Numbered from the stretch's first letter, positions 1 through 6,854 are shown. The stretch is DNA of 10,282 bases from Bacteroidales bacterium (GCA_023227645.1 JALNVJ010000044.1:1-10282); one strand, 5' to 3'. Notes: generated from the sequence alone by a model not told the origin. Program-made: numbers and translations.

Positions 1-560
1 ACTTCTGCAATAACTAAATCAGCAGCCATTGCAATAAAAGGGTTGAAATTCTTAGTAGTTCCTCTAAAAACAAGGTTGCCATATTTATCAGCCTGGCTTG
101 CGCCAATAATTGCTACGTCAGCTCTAAGTGGTTTTTCAAGTAGATAATCTACTCCGTCAATATTAACCTTTTGTTTGCCTTGTTCAACAATTGTGCCAAG
201 TCCAGTTAGAGTAAGTACTCCACCAAGTCCTCCGCCTCCACAACGAATTCTTTCAATTAGAGTTCCTTGAGGAACTAGTTCAACTTCCATTTCATTAGCA
301 AGCATTTTTTCACCTGCCACAGGATTTGTTCCGATATGAGATACGATAGCTTTCTTAACCAAACCTTTAGCAACCAATAATCCAGAGCCCGATTCAGGAA
401 ATGCAGTATCGTTACAAATAATTGTTAAATCTTTCTTTCCAGCCTTAGCAATTGCCTCAATAAGTTTGTGAGGAGCACCAACTCCAAGGAATCCACCAAC
501 CATAATAGTCATGCCATCTTTTATTAAATCAACAGCTTTGTCTATATCAATATGTTTCAT
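1..560 (-). CDS. atoD: CoA-transferase subunit A (acetate/butyrate-acetoacetate type), partial
   Basis: Alpha subunit of a heterodimeric family I CoA-transferase, a cytoplasmic enzyme that moves CoA between an acyl-CoA and a free acid such as acetate, butyrate or acetoacetate. The reverse complement reads from ATG at 558-560 for 186 codons without a stop and leaves the window at base 1. The family is about 217-220 residues, so roughly 30 C-terminal residues are missing. Visible family signatures are VGGFLGVGAP (residues 21-30), the glycine-rich GGGGLGGVLTLTG (108-120), and ASQADKYGNLVFRGTTKNFN (154-173). The catalytic Glu of this family lies on the beta subunit, which I expect just beyond the left edge. 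The gene is divergent from the ADP-forming acyl-CoA synthetase and has its own promoter at 603-634. The exact acid used cannot be told from sequence; lysine fermentation, ketone-body use and butyrate formation all employ this family. Confidence 0.93.
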   Translation of the reverse strand, partial: MKHIDIDKAVDLIKDGMTIMVGGFLGVGAPHKLIEAIAKAGKKDLTIICNDTAFPESGSGLLVAKGLVKKAIVSHIGTNPVAGEKMLANEMEVELVPQGTLIERIRCGGGGLGGVLTLTGLGTIVEQGKQKVNIDGVDYLLEKPLRADVAIIGASQADKYGNLVFRGTTKNFNPFIAMAADLVIAE

Positions 561-602
561 ACTTATGTTTTTGTTTAATATTTTTACATAGAAAATGCAA
601 GG

Positions 603-634
603 CAAAATTAAATATTATTTACCTAAGAACCAAA
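603..634 (-). promoter_or_regulatory. Bacteroidetes-type promoter for the CoA-transferase gene
   Basis: Read on the minus strand, TTTG (631-634) is followed after 20 nt by TAATTTTG (603-610). This matches the Bacteroidetes primary-sigma consensus TTTG-N19-21-TAnnTTTG. Transcription would begin near 597, leaving an untranslated leader of about 36 nt before the ATG at 560. Both elements and the spacing fit, so this is one of the best promoter matches in the window. Confidence 0.7.
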
Positions 635-647
635 TCGAGTATAATAA

Positions 648-668
648 ATCATATTGTTTATCATATTG
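648..668. repeat. Short direct repeat, candidate activator site
   Basis: The 9-mer ATCATATTG occurs twice, at 648-656 and 660-668, with a 12-bp period. It lies directly upstream of the minus-strand -33 element (631-634), where an activator could contact polymerase. The surroundings are very AT-rich, so chance is a real possibility. Confidence 0.3.
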
Positions 669-761
669 AAAGTGAATATAAAATTCTATTTAACAATAGT
701 TAAGTCTTTGATTCAAGTCTTTTGAGCTTAATAATTTATATATTATTTTAATATATTATTT

Positions 762-786
762 GATTGATTCTAATCTAAAATCAATC
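762..786. promoter_or_regulatory. Inverted repeat GATTGATT-N9-AATCAATC, candidate operator
   Basis: The arms at 762-769 and 779-786 are perfect 8-bp inverted copies around a 9-nt spacer. The centre (about 774) is roughly 58 bp upstream of the transcription start predicted for the acyl-CoA synthetase gene, a usual position for a dimeric activator. As RNA it would be a weak AT stem without a T-run, and it lies outside the predicted transcripts, so a DNA-binding site is the better reading. No regulator gene is present nearby to name. Confidence 0.4.
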
Positions 787-817
787 CTATCTTATTATGT
801 ATTATACAATTATTTAT

Positions 818-825
818 TACCTTTG
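818..825 (+). promoter_or_regulatory. -7 promoter element of the acyl-CoA synthetase operon
   Basis: TACCTTTG matches the Bacteroidetes -7 consensus TAnnTTTG. The start codon at 867 is 41 nt downstream, giving a predicted leader of about 35 nt. The -33 region is poor: only TTATG at 795-799, 18 nt upstream. That would fit a promoter that needs an activator, and an inverted repeat lies just upstream. Confidence 0.6.
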
Positions 826-866
826 CATACAAAATTAATAATAAACACAGTAAAAGAATATAAATA

Positions 867-2933
867 ATGAATACAAAGGTTACAAAAGAACTAGTAAACC
901 CAAGAAGCATTGTGGTTGTAGGTGCATCAAATGATGTTTCAAAACCAGGTGGAGCAATATTAAGAAATATTATTGAAGGTGGATTCAAAGGAGAATTATA
1001 TGTTGTAAACCCAAAAGAAAGTGAAATTCAAGGTATTAAATGTTATAACAATATAAGCGACGTACCACAAGTTGATTTAGCTGTTTTGGCTATTGCTGCT
1101 AAGTTTTCTGAGGTAACCATTAAGGTATTAACAGAGGAAAAGGCATGCAAGGCATTTATTATTATTTCTGCAGGCTTTGGTGAAGAGAGCCAAGAAGGAA
1201 AAGAACTAGAACAAAGAATTGTTAAGCAAATAGAAGATAATAATGGATGTTTGATTGGACCAAATTGTACAGGAATATTCACTCCTCACCATCATGCAAT
1301 CTTTTCAAAACCTTTTCCAAAATCTTCTTCTAAGGGAGTAGATTTTATAACAGGTTCTGGGGCAACAGGATGTTTTATTATGGATATAGGTATGCAACAA
1401 GGTTTGAGTTTTAACCATTGTTGGGCAGTAGGTAATTCAGCACAATTAGGAGTTGAAGATATTTTACAATACCACGACGAATCGTTCGATCCTAAAACAT
1501 CATCGAAAGTTATCTTAATGTATGCCGAAAATATCAAGGACCCATCTAAATTACTAAAGCATGCTACCTCCCTGAATAAGAAAGGTGTTAGGATAGCTGC
1601 AATAAAGTCTGGTGGTTCAGAAGCTGGTTCAAGAGCAGCTTCATCCCATACAGGTGCATTGGCTTCTCCAGATGTTGCAGTTGATGCATTATTCCGCAAG
1701 GCAGGTATTGTTCGTTGTAATGGCAGAGAAGAGTTAATTACTATTGGAGCAATTTTCACCTACCCTCAATTTGAAGGAAAGAATATTGCAATTATAACTC
1801 ATGCAGGTGGACCTGCAGTAATGCTAACCGATGCTCTAAGTAAGGGAGGGATGGAAGTTCCGCATATTGAAGGAACAAAGGCCGATAAGCTTCTAACAAA
1901 ACTATTCGCAGGTTCAGCTGTTGGAAACCCAATTGATTTCCTTGCAACTGGAACTCCAGAACAGTTAGGTGATATTATTGATGCTTGTAATAACGATTTC
2001 GATAATATAGATGCAATGTGTATTATTTTTGGCACACCAGGTTTAGCTCCAATCTTTGAAGCATATAATGTAATTGATGAAAAACTAAAGACATCTAAAA
2101 AACCAATATTCCCAATTATGCCATCAACACTTGTTGCAGGTGATGAGGTTAGAGATTTTGTTTCAAAAGGTAATAACTACTTCCCAGAAGAAACTGTTTT
2201 TGGAGCAGCTCTTGCTAAAATTAAATCAACACCAAAGCCAGCTTCACAAGCAAATGACTTAGTTGAAATAGACGTTAAGAAAGTTCGTGAAATTGTAGAC
2301 GGAGCTAAGGACGGTTATATGGATACTAAGATAATGATTGAATTACTTGATGCTGCAGGAATATGTCATTCAAATGAAATTTCTTCAGACAAGGTTGAAG
2401 ATTCTATTGCATTTGCAAAACAATATGGCTTCCCACTTGTAATGAAAGTTGTTGGCCCAGTTCATAAGAGTGATGTTGGTGGAGTTGTTCTAAATGTTAA
2501 AGACGAAGAAACAATACATAGAGAATTTGAAAGATTGATGAAGATAAAAGATACTTATGCAGTTCAAACTCTTCAAATGCTATTTGGAACAGAAATTTAT
2601 ATTGGGGCAATGAAAACTGAATTATTCGGACACCAAGTTCTTTGTGGAATAGGTGGAATATTTATTGAAGTATTGAAGGATGTTCAATCAAACCTTGCAC
2701 CAATAGGAGTTTCAGAAGCAAAACAAATGATTAAGAATCTAAAGAGTTATAAGATAATTGAAGGTGTACGTGGTCAAGAGCCAGTTAACCAAGATCTATA
2801 TGCTGAGCAAATAGCAAGAGTTAGTGCATTGGTTCAAGCTGCTCCAGAGATTGCAGAAATGGATTTAAATCCACTATTAGGTTCTGCAAAAGCAGTAGTG
2901 GCTGTTGATGCTCGTATTAGAATTGAAAAATAA
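867..2933 (+). CDS. ADP-forming acetate/acyl-CoA synthetase, fused alpha-beta
   Basis: Cytoplasmic NDP-forming acyl-CoA synthetase of the ACD family. It interconverts acyl-CoA + ADP + phosphate with acid + CoA + ATP, and in fermenters it makes ATP from acetyl-CoA or related acyl-CoAs. The 688 residues carry the usual single-chain order: CoA-binding Rossmann domain (about 10-140, with IVVVGASNDVSKPGG), succinyl-CoA-ligase-like domains (about 155-455), and a C-terminal ATP-grasp domain (about 468-688). The phosphohistidine loop is SSHTGALASPD with His261. A second conserved His, in the HKSDVGGVVLNV motif (His533), fits the relay His of the beta part. GIGGIFIEVLKDV (594-606) and EMDLNPLL (664-671) complete the ATP-grasp signature. 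There is no GNAT domain, so it is not a Pat-type lysine acetyltransferase. ATG 867 fits the promoter at 818 and the family N-terminus. It is the first gene of a five-gene run and is divergent from a CoA-transferase. Substrate preference is not readable. Confidence 0.93.
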   Translation: MNTKVTKELVNPRSIVVVGASNDVSKPGGAILRNIIEGGFKGELYVVNPKESEIQGIKCYNNISDVPQVDLAVLAIAAKFSEVTIKVLTEEKACKAFIIISAGFGEESQEGKELEQRIVKQIEDNNGCLIGPNCTGIFTPHHHAIFSKPFPKSSSKGVDFITGSGATGCFIMDIGMQQGLSFNHCWAVGNSAQLGVEDILQYHDESFDPKTSSKVILMYAENIKDPSKLLKHATSLNKKGVRIAAIKSGGSEAGSRAASSHTGALASPDVAVDALFRKAGIVRCNGREELITIGAIFTYPQFEGKNIAIITHAGGPAVMLTDALSKGGMEVPHIEGTKADKLLTKLFAGSAVGNPIDFLATGTPEQLGDIIDACNNDFDNIDAMCIIFGTPGLAPIFEAYNVIDEKLKTSKKPIFPIMPSTLVAGDEVRDFVSKGNNYFPEETVFGAALAKIKSTPKPASQANDLVEIDVKKVREIVDGAKDGYMDTKIMIELLDAAGICHSNEISSDKVEDSIAFAKQYGFPLVMKVVGPVHKSDVGGVVLNVKDEETIHREFERLMKIKDTYAVQTLQMLFGTEIYIGAMKTELFGHQVLCGIGGIFIEVLKDVQSNLAPIGVSEAKQMIKNLKSYKIIEGVRGQEPVNQDLYAEQIARVSALVQAAPEIAEMDLNPLLGSAKAVVAVDARIRIEK

Positions 2934-2948
2934 TAAATACAATATATT

Positions 2949-3218
2949 ATGAATAAAATATTTTGGGCTAATTTAGCATTATCATTATTAATAATAGCAA
3001 TGTTCTTGTTGCAGTTCACCCCCCAGTTAGAACCTTTTAAGTATTGGATATGCTTTATTATCACAGTAGTATCCACAATTATTATTATTATGAATACCCT
3101 TCGTTTGGTTTCCAATCTCTCTAAGTCAAATAAAGAAATCTTAAAAGCAAATAAGAGAATTAAAGAATTGGAGAAAGAGAAAACCATAGAGGAAGTAGCG
3201 GAAGAAGTAGTTGAATAG
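2949..3218 (+). CDS. Small two-helix membrane protein with coiled-coil tail
   Basis: An 89-residue protein that I do not recognise as a named family. Two hydrophobic helices are visible at about residues 5-23 and 32-54, joined by a short loop with two prolines (TPQLEPF). The rest (about 58-89) is highly charged, rich in Lys and Glu, and has heptad-like spacing typical of a coiled coil, ending in an acidic segment. A helical hairpin with the tail in the cytoplasm is the likely topology. It starts 15 nt after the acyl-CoA synthetase stop and 20 nt precede the next gene, so co-transcription is likely. It is a plausible real gene because it sits in phase with the operon and has consistent low-GC codon use, but its function is unknown. 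Confidence 0.75.
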   Translation: MNKIFWANLALSLLIIAMFLLQFTPQLEPFKYWICFIITVVSTIIIIMNTLRLVSNLSKSNKEILKANKRIKELEKEKTIEEVAEEVVE

Positions 3219-3238
3219 ATAAATAGCGGAATATAAAT

Positions 3239-3937
3239 ATGAAATTTAAAGATATTATTCTTGCCCTTATAGCTATAGGGGTACTATCTCTGTTTTTCTT
3301 AATTGAGCCATTAAAAGATGGTTTTATGCAATGGAGTGGAGCAAAAGATTTGAGATATTTCTTACTTGCATTTGTTAAGTTTGCAATACTAGCAACTCTT
3401 GGCGAAAGTATTGGTCTAAGAGTGTCAAAAGGAGTATATAATCAAAAAGGTTTTGGACTTCTTCCAAGAGCAATTGTTTGGGGATTCTTAGGTGTTGTAA
3501 TCTCTCTTGCGATGGGGTTATTTGCACGTGGTACATTTGGAGTATTTGGATATTTTGGATTAGATTTAAATCCAACAACCTTACAAGAGCAGAGTTTTGG
3601 AATTAAAATACTATATGCATTTTCTGTATCAATATTTATGAATACATTCTTTGCACCAGTATTTATGACCTTTCACAAAATAACCGATACTCATATACTT
3701 GAAAATGGAGGTAGTCTCAAGGCTCTAATCACCCCTATTCCTATGCGTAGGATAATTGCAAATCTAAATTGGGAAGTTCAATGGGGATTTGTATTTAAGA
3801 AAACAATACCATTTTTCTGGTATCCAGCACATACAATAACATTCCTATTGCCAAAAGAATTTCAAGTACTATTCGCAGCCCTATTAGGTGTAGCTCTTGG
3901 AGTAATTCTTTCCATTGCTAATATGAAAAAGAAATAA
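3239..3937 (+). CDS. Mpv17/PMP22-like integral membrane protein
   Basis: A polytopic inner-membrane protein of 232 residues with hydrophobic stretches near 5-24, 40-60, 75-97, 121-146 and 205-227, and a basic end (MKKK). The C-terminal part, with KKTIPFFWYPAHTITFLLP (187-205) followed by LFAALLGVALGVILS, resembles the C-terminal signature of the Mpv17/PMP22 family, in which Trp-Pro and Asn/Thr-Phe-x-x-Pro elements precede the last helix ending in LS. The family is best known from mitochondria and peroxisomes, where it has been linked to pore-like transport; bacterial members have no established role. The assignment comes from recalled motif likeness and needs a profile search. The stop codon is separated by 1 nt from the start of the next gene (the outer-membrane protein), which implies coupled translation. 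Confidence 0.6.
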   Translation: MKFKDIILALIAIGVLSLFFLIEPLKDGFMQWSGAKDLRYFLLAFVKFAILATLGESIGLRVSKGVYNQKGFGLLPRAIVWGFLGVVISLAMGLFARGTFGVFGYFGLDLNPTTLQEQSFGIKILYAFSVSIFMNTFFAPVFMTFHKITDTHILENGGSLKALITPIPMRRIIANLNWEVQWGFVFKKTIPFFWYPAHTITFLLPKEFQVLFAALLGVALGVILSIANMKKK

Positions 3938-3938
3938 T

Positions 3939-5168
3939 ATGATAAGATTGAGATCAATATTTATTCTACTCTTTCTAATTATCAGCCTACAATCTATTAG
4001 CCAAGAATCGAAAAAGTTTTCCTTTGAAGTCTATGGTATTTTAGATATGCAAGGGTTATATAACGATAGAAATACTTATTCGGCAATAGATGGTCTGTTT
4101 TCACTTTATCCACTCTCCCCTTCTTATGGCATAAACCAAAAAGATCTAAATGCAAAACAAGCATGGAATTTTTCTGCAGCAGCTTCAAGAATAGGGGTGA
4201 GGTTAGGTCTTGGAGAAGCATTAGGAGCTAAAATAACAGGGGTAATAGAAGCAGATTTTACAGGACAAGCAGGTGGCTTGGCTCATTATTTCCGACTAAG
4301 AATGGCTAATATAAATTTGAAATGGGACAACACCCAAGTTCTTATTGGTCAGCATTGGAGTCCAATGGTTATACCAGAAATGATGCCTTCAAATCGTGAT
4401 TTGCATAATGGAGCACCCTTTCATCCCTTTGCTCGTCAAAGTCAGATAAGAATAGATTTTCAGCCAATTGAGAATATTAACCTTGTTGGTGCATTAGGTT
4501 TTCAAAGAGATTTTGCCAATTTTGGAGTAAATTCATCAAGAGACTATAAACAGCAGTCCAATACTCTTATGCCTGAATTAAATCTCTATGTCCAATATCG
4601 CTCAAAGAACTTGTTTTTTGGCGTTGGTGCTAAACTAACTAATCTACAACCAAGAGAGGAATATACTTTTGGCACTAATACTTACAGTCTAAGTACCACA
4701 ATGTTTAATTATACCACAACTGCATTTCTTAATTATAAAAAAGGAAACGATGATTTTAAGATACAAGCTCTCTATGGCGAAAGTATGAATGATCTAAGTC
4801 TTTTGGGAGGTTATTACGAATCTTCTTTCGACACCATCAATCATAACTTTACCTACATGCCAACATCTGTTTTATCAGCTTGGATAGATTACTCACATAG
4901 TTTTGGAAAACTTAAACCAGCCTTACTTATGGGATATTCAAAGAACTACGATGTAAATGAAAGTAATTTTGCAAGTGCTTACGGTATAGGAATGGATATA
5001 AATAATTATTTTAGGGTAGCACCAAGAATAGAATATTTCTTCCTAAGTAATTTTTCACTAACTTTGACCCTTGAATATGCAAGTGTAAAATTCAACGATA
5101 AGGTTGCAAAGCAAAGAGTTGAAGGATTTAGAACAGCATTTGCTTTGTGTTATTTATTTAATTATTAG
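3939..5168 (+). CDS. Outer-membrane beta-barrel protein, DcaP-like porin candidate
   Basis: The 409 residues begin with a signal peptide (about 1-22: MIRLRS, a hydrophobic FILLFLIISL core, then SISQ), so the product is exported. The mature part shows alternating polar/hydrophobic strands rich in Tyr, Phe, Gly and Asn, and it ends in an aromatic strand (CYLFNY), as expected for a Bam-assembled beta-barrel with a C-terminal aromatic residue. The N-terminal half, with FEVYGILDMQG, SRIGVRLG (about 83-90), ITGVIEADFTG and VLIGQHWSPM, resembles DcaP-like and related gram-negative porins, where a paired strand motif and a GQ-W element recur. No plug domain or TonB box is evident, which argues for a diffusion porin rather than a TonB receptor. 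Its start is 1 nt after the Mpv17-like gene, and its TAG stop abuts the dapF ATG. The solute is unknown. Confidence 0.7.
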   Translation: MIRLRSIFILLFLIISLQSISQESKKFSFEVYGILDMQGLYNDRNTYSAIDGLFSLYPLSPSYGINQKDLNAKQAWNFSAAASRIGVRLGLGEALGAKITGVIEADFTGQAGGLAHYFRLRMANINLKWDNTQVLIGQHWSPMVIPEMMPSNRDLHNGAPFHPFARQSQIRIDFQPIENINLVGALGFQRDFANFGVNSSRDYKQQSNTLMPELNLYVQYRSKNLFFGVGAKLTNLQPREEYTFGTNTYSLSTTMFNYTTTAFLNYKKGNDDFKIQALYGESMNDLSLLGGYYESSFDTINHNFTYMPTSVLSAWIDYSHSFGKLKPALLMGYSKNYDVNESNFASAYGIGMDINNYFRVAPRIEYFFLSNFSLTLTLEYASVKFNDKVAKQRVEGFRTAFALCYLFNY

Positions 5169-5978
5169 ATGAAAAAACAAGCTTTTATAAAATATCACGG
5201 TATAGGAAACGATTTTATCCTAATAGATAATAGGCGAAAAGATTTCCAATTATCTGATAAGGAGATTCAATTAATTTGTGATAGGCATTTTGGAGTAGGA
5301 TCTGATGGTTTAATCCTTTTAGAAAGATCTTTTGGTGTAGATTTTAAAATGATATTCTATAATCCTGATGCTACCAAAGATATGATGTGTGGAAATGGTG
5401 GCAGGTGCATAGTAGCATTTGCCAGACATATAGGGATTGTGAAGATTAAATATAAGTTTGAAGCACCAGACGGCATTCATACTGCTGAGGTTTTTGAAAA
5501 ACTAAGAAGGAATAAATTAAATATCAAACTAAGTCTTCTTGATGTAGATAATATTGTTGAATACACAGATGGGCAGTTTATCAACTCAGGAACTGCTCAT
5601 TTTGTTAGCTTTGTAAATAATCTCTCTGAGTTAGATATAAATACCTTAGGTAGTAAAATTAGGCACGATAAACGTTTCTCTGATATTATGGGTACAAATG
5701 CCAATTTTGTTGAAATAATTGCTCCTGGGAAACTAAATATAAGAACTTTCGAAAGGGGAGTAGAGGGAGAAACCCTAGCCTGTGGAACAGGAATAACCGC
5801 TTCGGCAATAGCCTATGTTGATAGATATAATATTCAAGAAAACCCAATAATAATCAATGCCAAAGGAGGAGAATTAAAGGTTTATTACACTAAAACCCCT
5901 GATAATAGATATACCAATATCTTCTTAGAAGGATTTGCAGAAAAGGTATTTGAAGGAGTTTTCTTTTTTGAAAGATAA
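5169..5978 (+). CDS. dapF: Diaminopimelate epimerase
   Basis: Cytoplasmic cofactor-independent racemase converting LL- to meso-diaminopimelate, the direct precursor of lysine and of the peptidoglycan cross-link residue. At 269 residues it is full length. It has the N-terminal FIKYHGIGNDFILIDN motif (6-21), VGSDGLILLE (43-52), and both catalytic cysteines: Cys74 in MMCGNGGRC and Cys205 in LACGTGITASA. The substrate-binding NPD (65-67) and ERGVEGE (195-201) stretches are also present. The ATG follows the porin TAG with no intervening base, so re-initiation or coupling is likely. It is the last gene of the run and is followed by a hairpin terminator. In many Bacteroidetes dapF lies beside an LL-diaminopimelate aminotransferase gene; that partner is not here. 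Confidence 0.97.
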   Translation: MKKQAFIKYHGIGNDFILIDNRRKDFQLSDKEIQLICDRHFGVGSDGLILLERSFGVDFKMIFYNPDATKDMMCGNGGRCIVAFARHIGIVKIKYKFEAPDGIHTAEVFEKLRRNKLNIKLSLLDVDNIVEYTDGQFINSGTAHFVSFVNNLSELDINTLGSKIRHDKRFSDIMGTNANFVEIIAPGKLNIRTFERGVEGETLACGTGITASAIAYVDRYNIQENPIIINAKGGELKVYYTKTPDNRYTNIFLEGFAEKVFEGVFFFER

Positions 5979-6032
5979 ATTATATTTAAAATACTTAAAC
6001 ATTTAGATTAACAAAACTAACTCTTCGTTTTA

Positions 6033-6116
6033 ATTTACTGAATCGCCGTTTCATTTTACTGAAACGGCGATTCATTTTCGTGAAACGCCGTTTTATTTTT
6101 GTGAAATAAAGATAAA
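6033..6116. repeat. 21-bp-period array of near-palindromic 15-mers
   Basis: Four copies of a 15-nt element begin with TGAA at 6039, 6060, 6081 and 6102, exactly 21 bp apart. The first three (TGAATCGCCGTTTCA, TGAAACGGCGATTCA, TGAAACGCCGTTTTA) vary around TGAAACGSCGTTTCA, which is itself palindromic around the central G/C. The fourth is degenerate. Six-nt linkers (ATTTAC, TTTTAC, TTTTCG, TTTTTG) separate them. Because each unit is nearly its own reverse complement, neighbouring units also pair with each other: unit 1 with unit 2 gives a perfect 15-bp stem with a 6-nt loop. The array lies between convergent genes and its CGCCG cores stand out from the AT-rich surroundings. A further decayed copy may precede it at about 6009-6029. 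Confidence 0.85.
6060..6100 (+). terminator. Intrinsic terminator after dapF, formed by repeat units 2 and 3
   Basis: Bases 6060-6074 pair with 6081-6095 across a TTTTCG loop (10 pairs including one G-U, an A-A mismatch, then 4 pairs). The T-run 6096-6100 follows directly. This is the layout of a Rho-independent terminator on the plus strand, about 80-120 nt after the dapF stop. The opposite strand lacks an equally good T-run, so termination of the convergent gene here is less clear. Confidence 0.6.
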
Positions 6117-6137
6117 TTTTGGGAGGTTTTTTTAATA

Positions 6138-6854
6138 TTAGTTTTTCTTTCTAAATACTGAGCTCATCTTTGCCCAAAATGATTTCTTTTCTTGTGATGT
6201 TTTCTCTGATGTAATATCTCCTTGATCAATATCCATTTGATCTGGATTGTTTTCTTCTTGTTTTAGTGAAGCTTCTTCTGGATTTTCGGTTGCAACATTT
6301 TCAGTTAGATAGATTTTTTCTACTTCAAAGAAATTTGGTCGTGATTCTGGTTTAAGGATATTTATGCTTTTTAGTACCTTTTCTATCTCAAGTCTGTCTT
6401 CTGGGGTGTCGGCAGAATAATACTCTATAATATATGTATAGCCATTATCTACGATTCCATAGAATCCTCCTCTGTAATAATCTCTTAATGGACTATTGGT
6501 GTATTCTACAAATTTCCCTTTAAGTTTATTGAGTTTTTGGGTCTTAACTTTTTCAATTATCATATATTCAAAGCCAGGTTTTAGACTTTTTTCTGATGAA
6601 GCGTTTATAATTGCTGATTCTTCATCAACTGCTTTCTTTATGCAATGAATACTTATCTTATTTGAATTGGTTTGATTGTAGAAAAGAAGTTTGAAGTCGA
6701 GCATTTTCTTTTCAGTCTTACTTATAAGCCAATTGTCGGGCATTTTGAGGCTTATGTTCTCTATTTCAACTTTCAATAGATTCTTTTGAGCATAGATATT
6801 GCTTGCTGACAATGAAATTAATATAAATAGTATTGCTGTAAAAATCCTTTTCAT
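6138..6854 (-). CDS. Secreted protein of unknown function, PsbP/DUF1795-like
   Basis: A 238-residue exported protein. A standard signal peptide occupies about 1-22 (MKR, a hydrophobic AILFILISLS core, cleavage near NIYA-Q). The following domain (about 25-168) has the order seen in small PsbP/Mog1-fold proteins (DUF1795-like): a strand, a MPDNW segment (38-42), a charged helix, then FVEYTNSP, GFYGIVDNGYTYIIEYYS and a final helix with EIEKVLKSINI. This fold call is tentative. After residue 170 comes a Glu/Asn/Gln-rich low-complexity linker (about 186-222) and a basic amphipathic end (KKSFWAKMSSVFRKKN) that could touch a membrane surface. Cleavage by signal peptidase I rather than a lipobox is indicated, as no Cys lies at the end of the signal. 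It is transcribed alone from the promoter near 6889 and converges on dapF. Confidence 0.8.
   Translation of the reverse strand: MKRIFTAILFILISLSASNIYAQKNLLKVEIENISLKMPDNWLISKTEKKMLDFKLLFYNQTNSNKISIHCIKKAVDEESAIINASSEKSLKPGFEYMIIEKVKTQKLNKLKGKFVEYTNSPLRDYYRGGFYGIVDNGYTYIIEYYSADTPEDRLEIEKVLKSINILKPESRPNFFEVEKIYLTENVATENPEEASLKQEENNPDQMDIDQGDITSEKTSQEKKSFWAKMSSVFRKKN

Noticed and set aside
738..761. Tandem 11-mer ATATATTATTT at 738-748 and 751-761
   Set aside because: Pure A/T low complexity in an AT-rich intergenic region; expected by chance and not placed at a recognisable promoter position.
770..2035. Several minus-strand open frames (770-988, 1043-1282, 1292-1759, 1799-2035) opposite the acyl-CoA synthetase
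   Set aside because: They lie antisense to a full-length, well-conserved enzyme, have no recognisable motifs or promoter elements, and are shadows of its codon pattern.
2834..3187. Minus-strand frame of 117 codons across the synthetase end and the small membrane protein gene
   Set aside because: It overlaps two co-directional genes on the other strand and its hydrophobic look mirrors the AT-rich codons of the small membrane gene.
3375..4221. Minus-strand frames at 3375-3578 and 3997-4221
   Set aside because: Antisense to the Mpv17-like and porin genes, without homology-like motifs or a promoter.
6033..6116. CRISPR array reading of the 21-bp repeats
   Set aside because: The period is only 21 bp with 6-nt near-constant linkers, so there are no unique spacers, and no cas gene is present.
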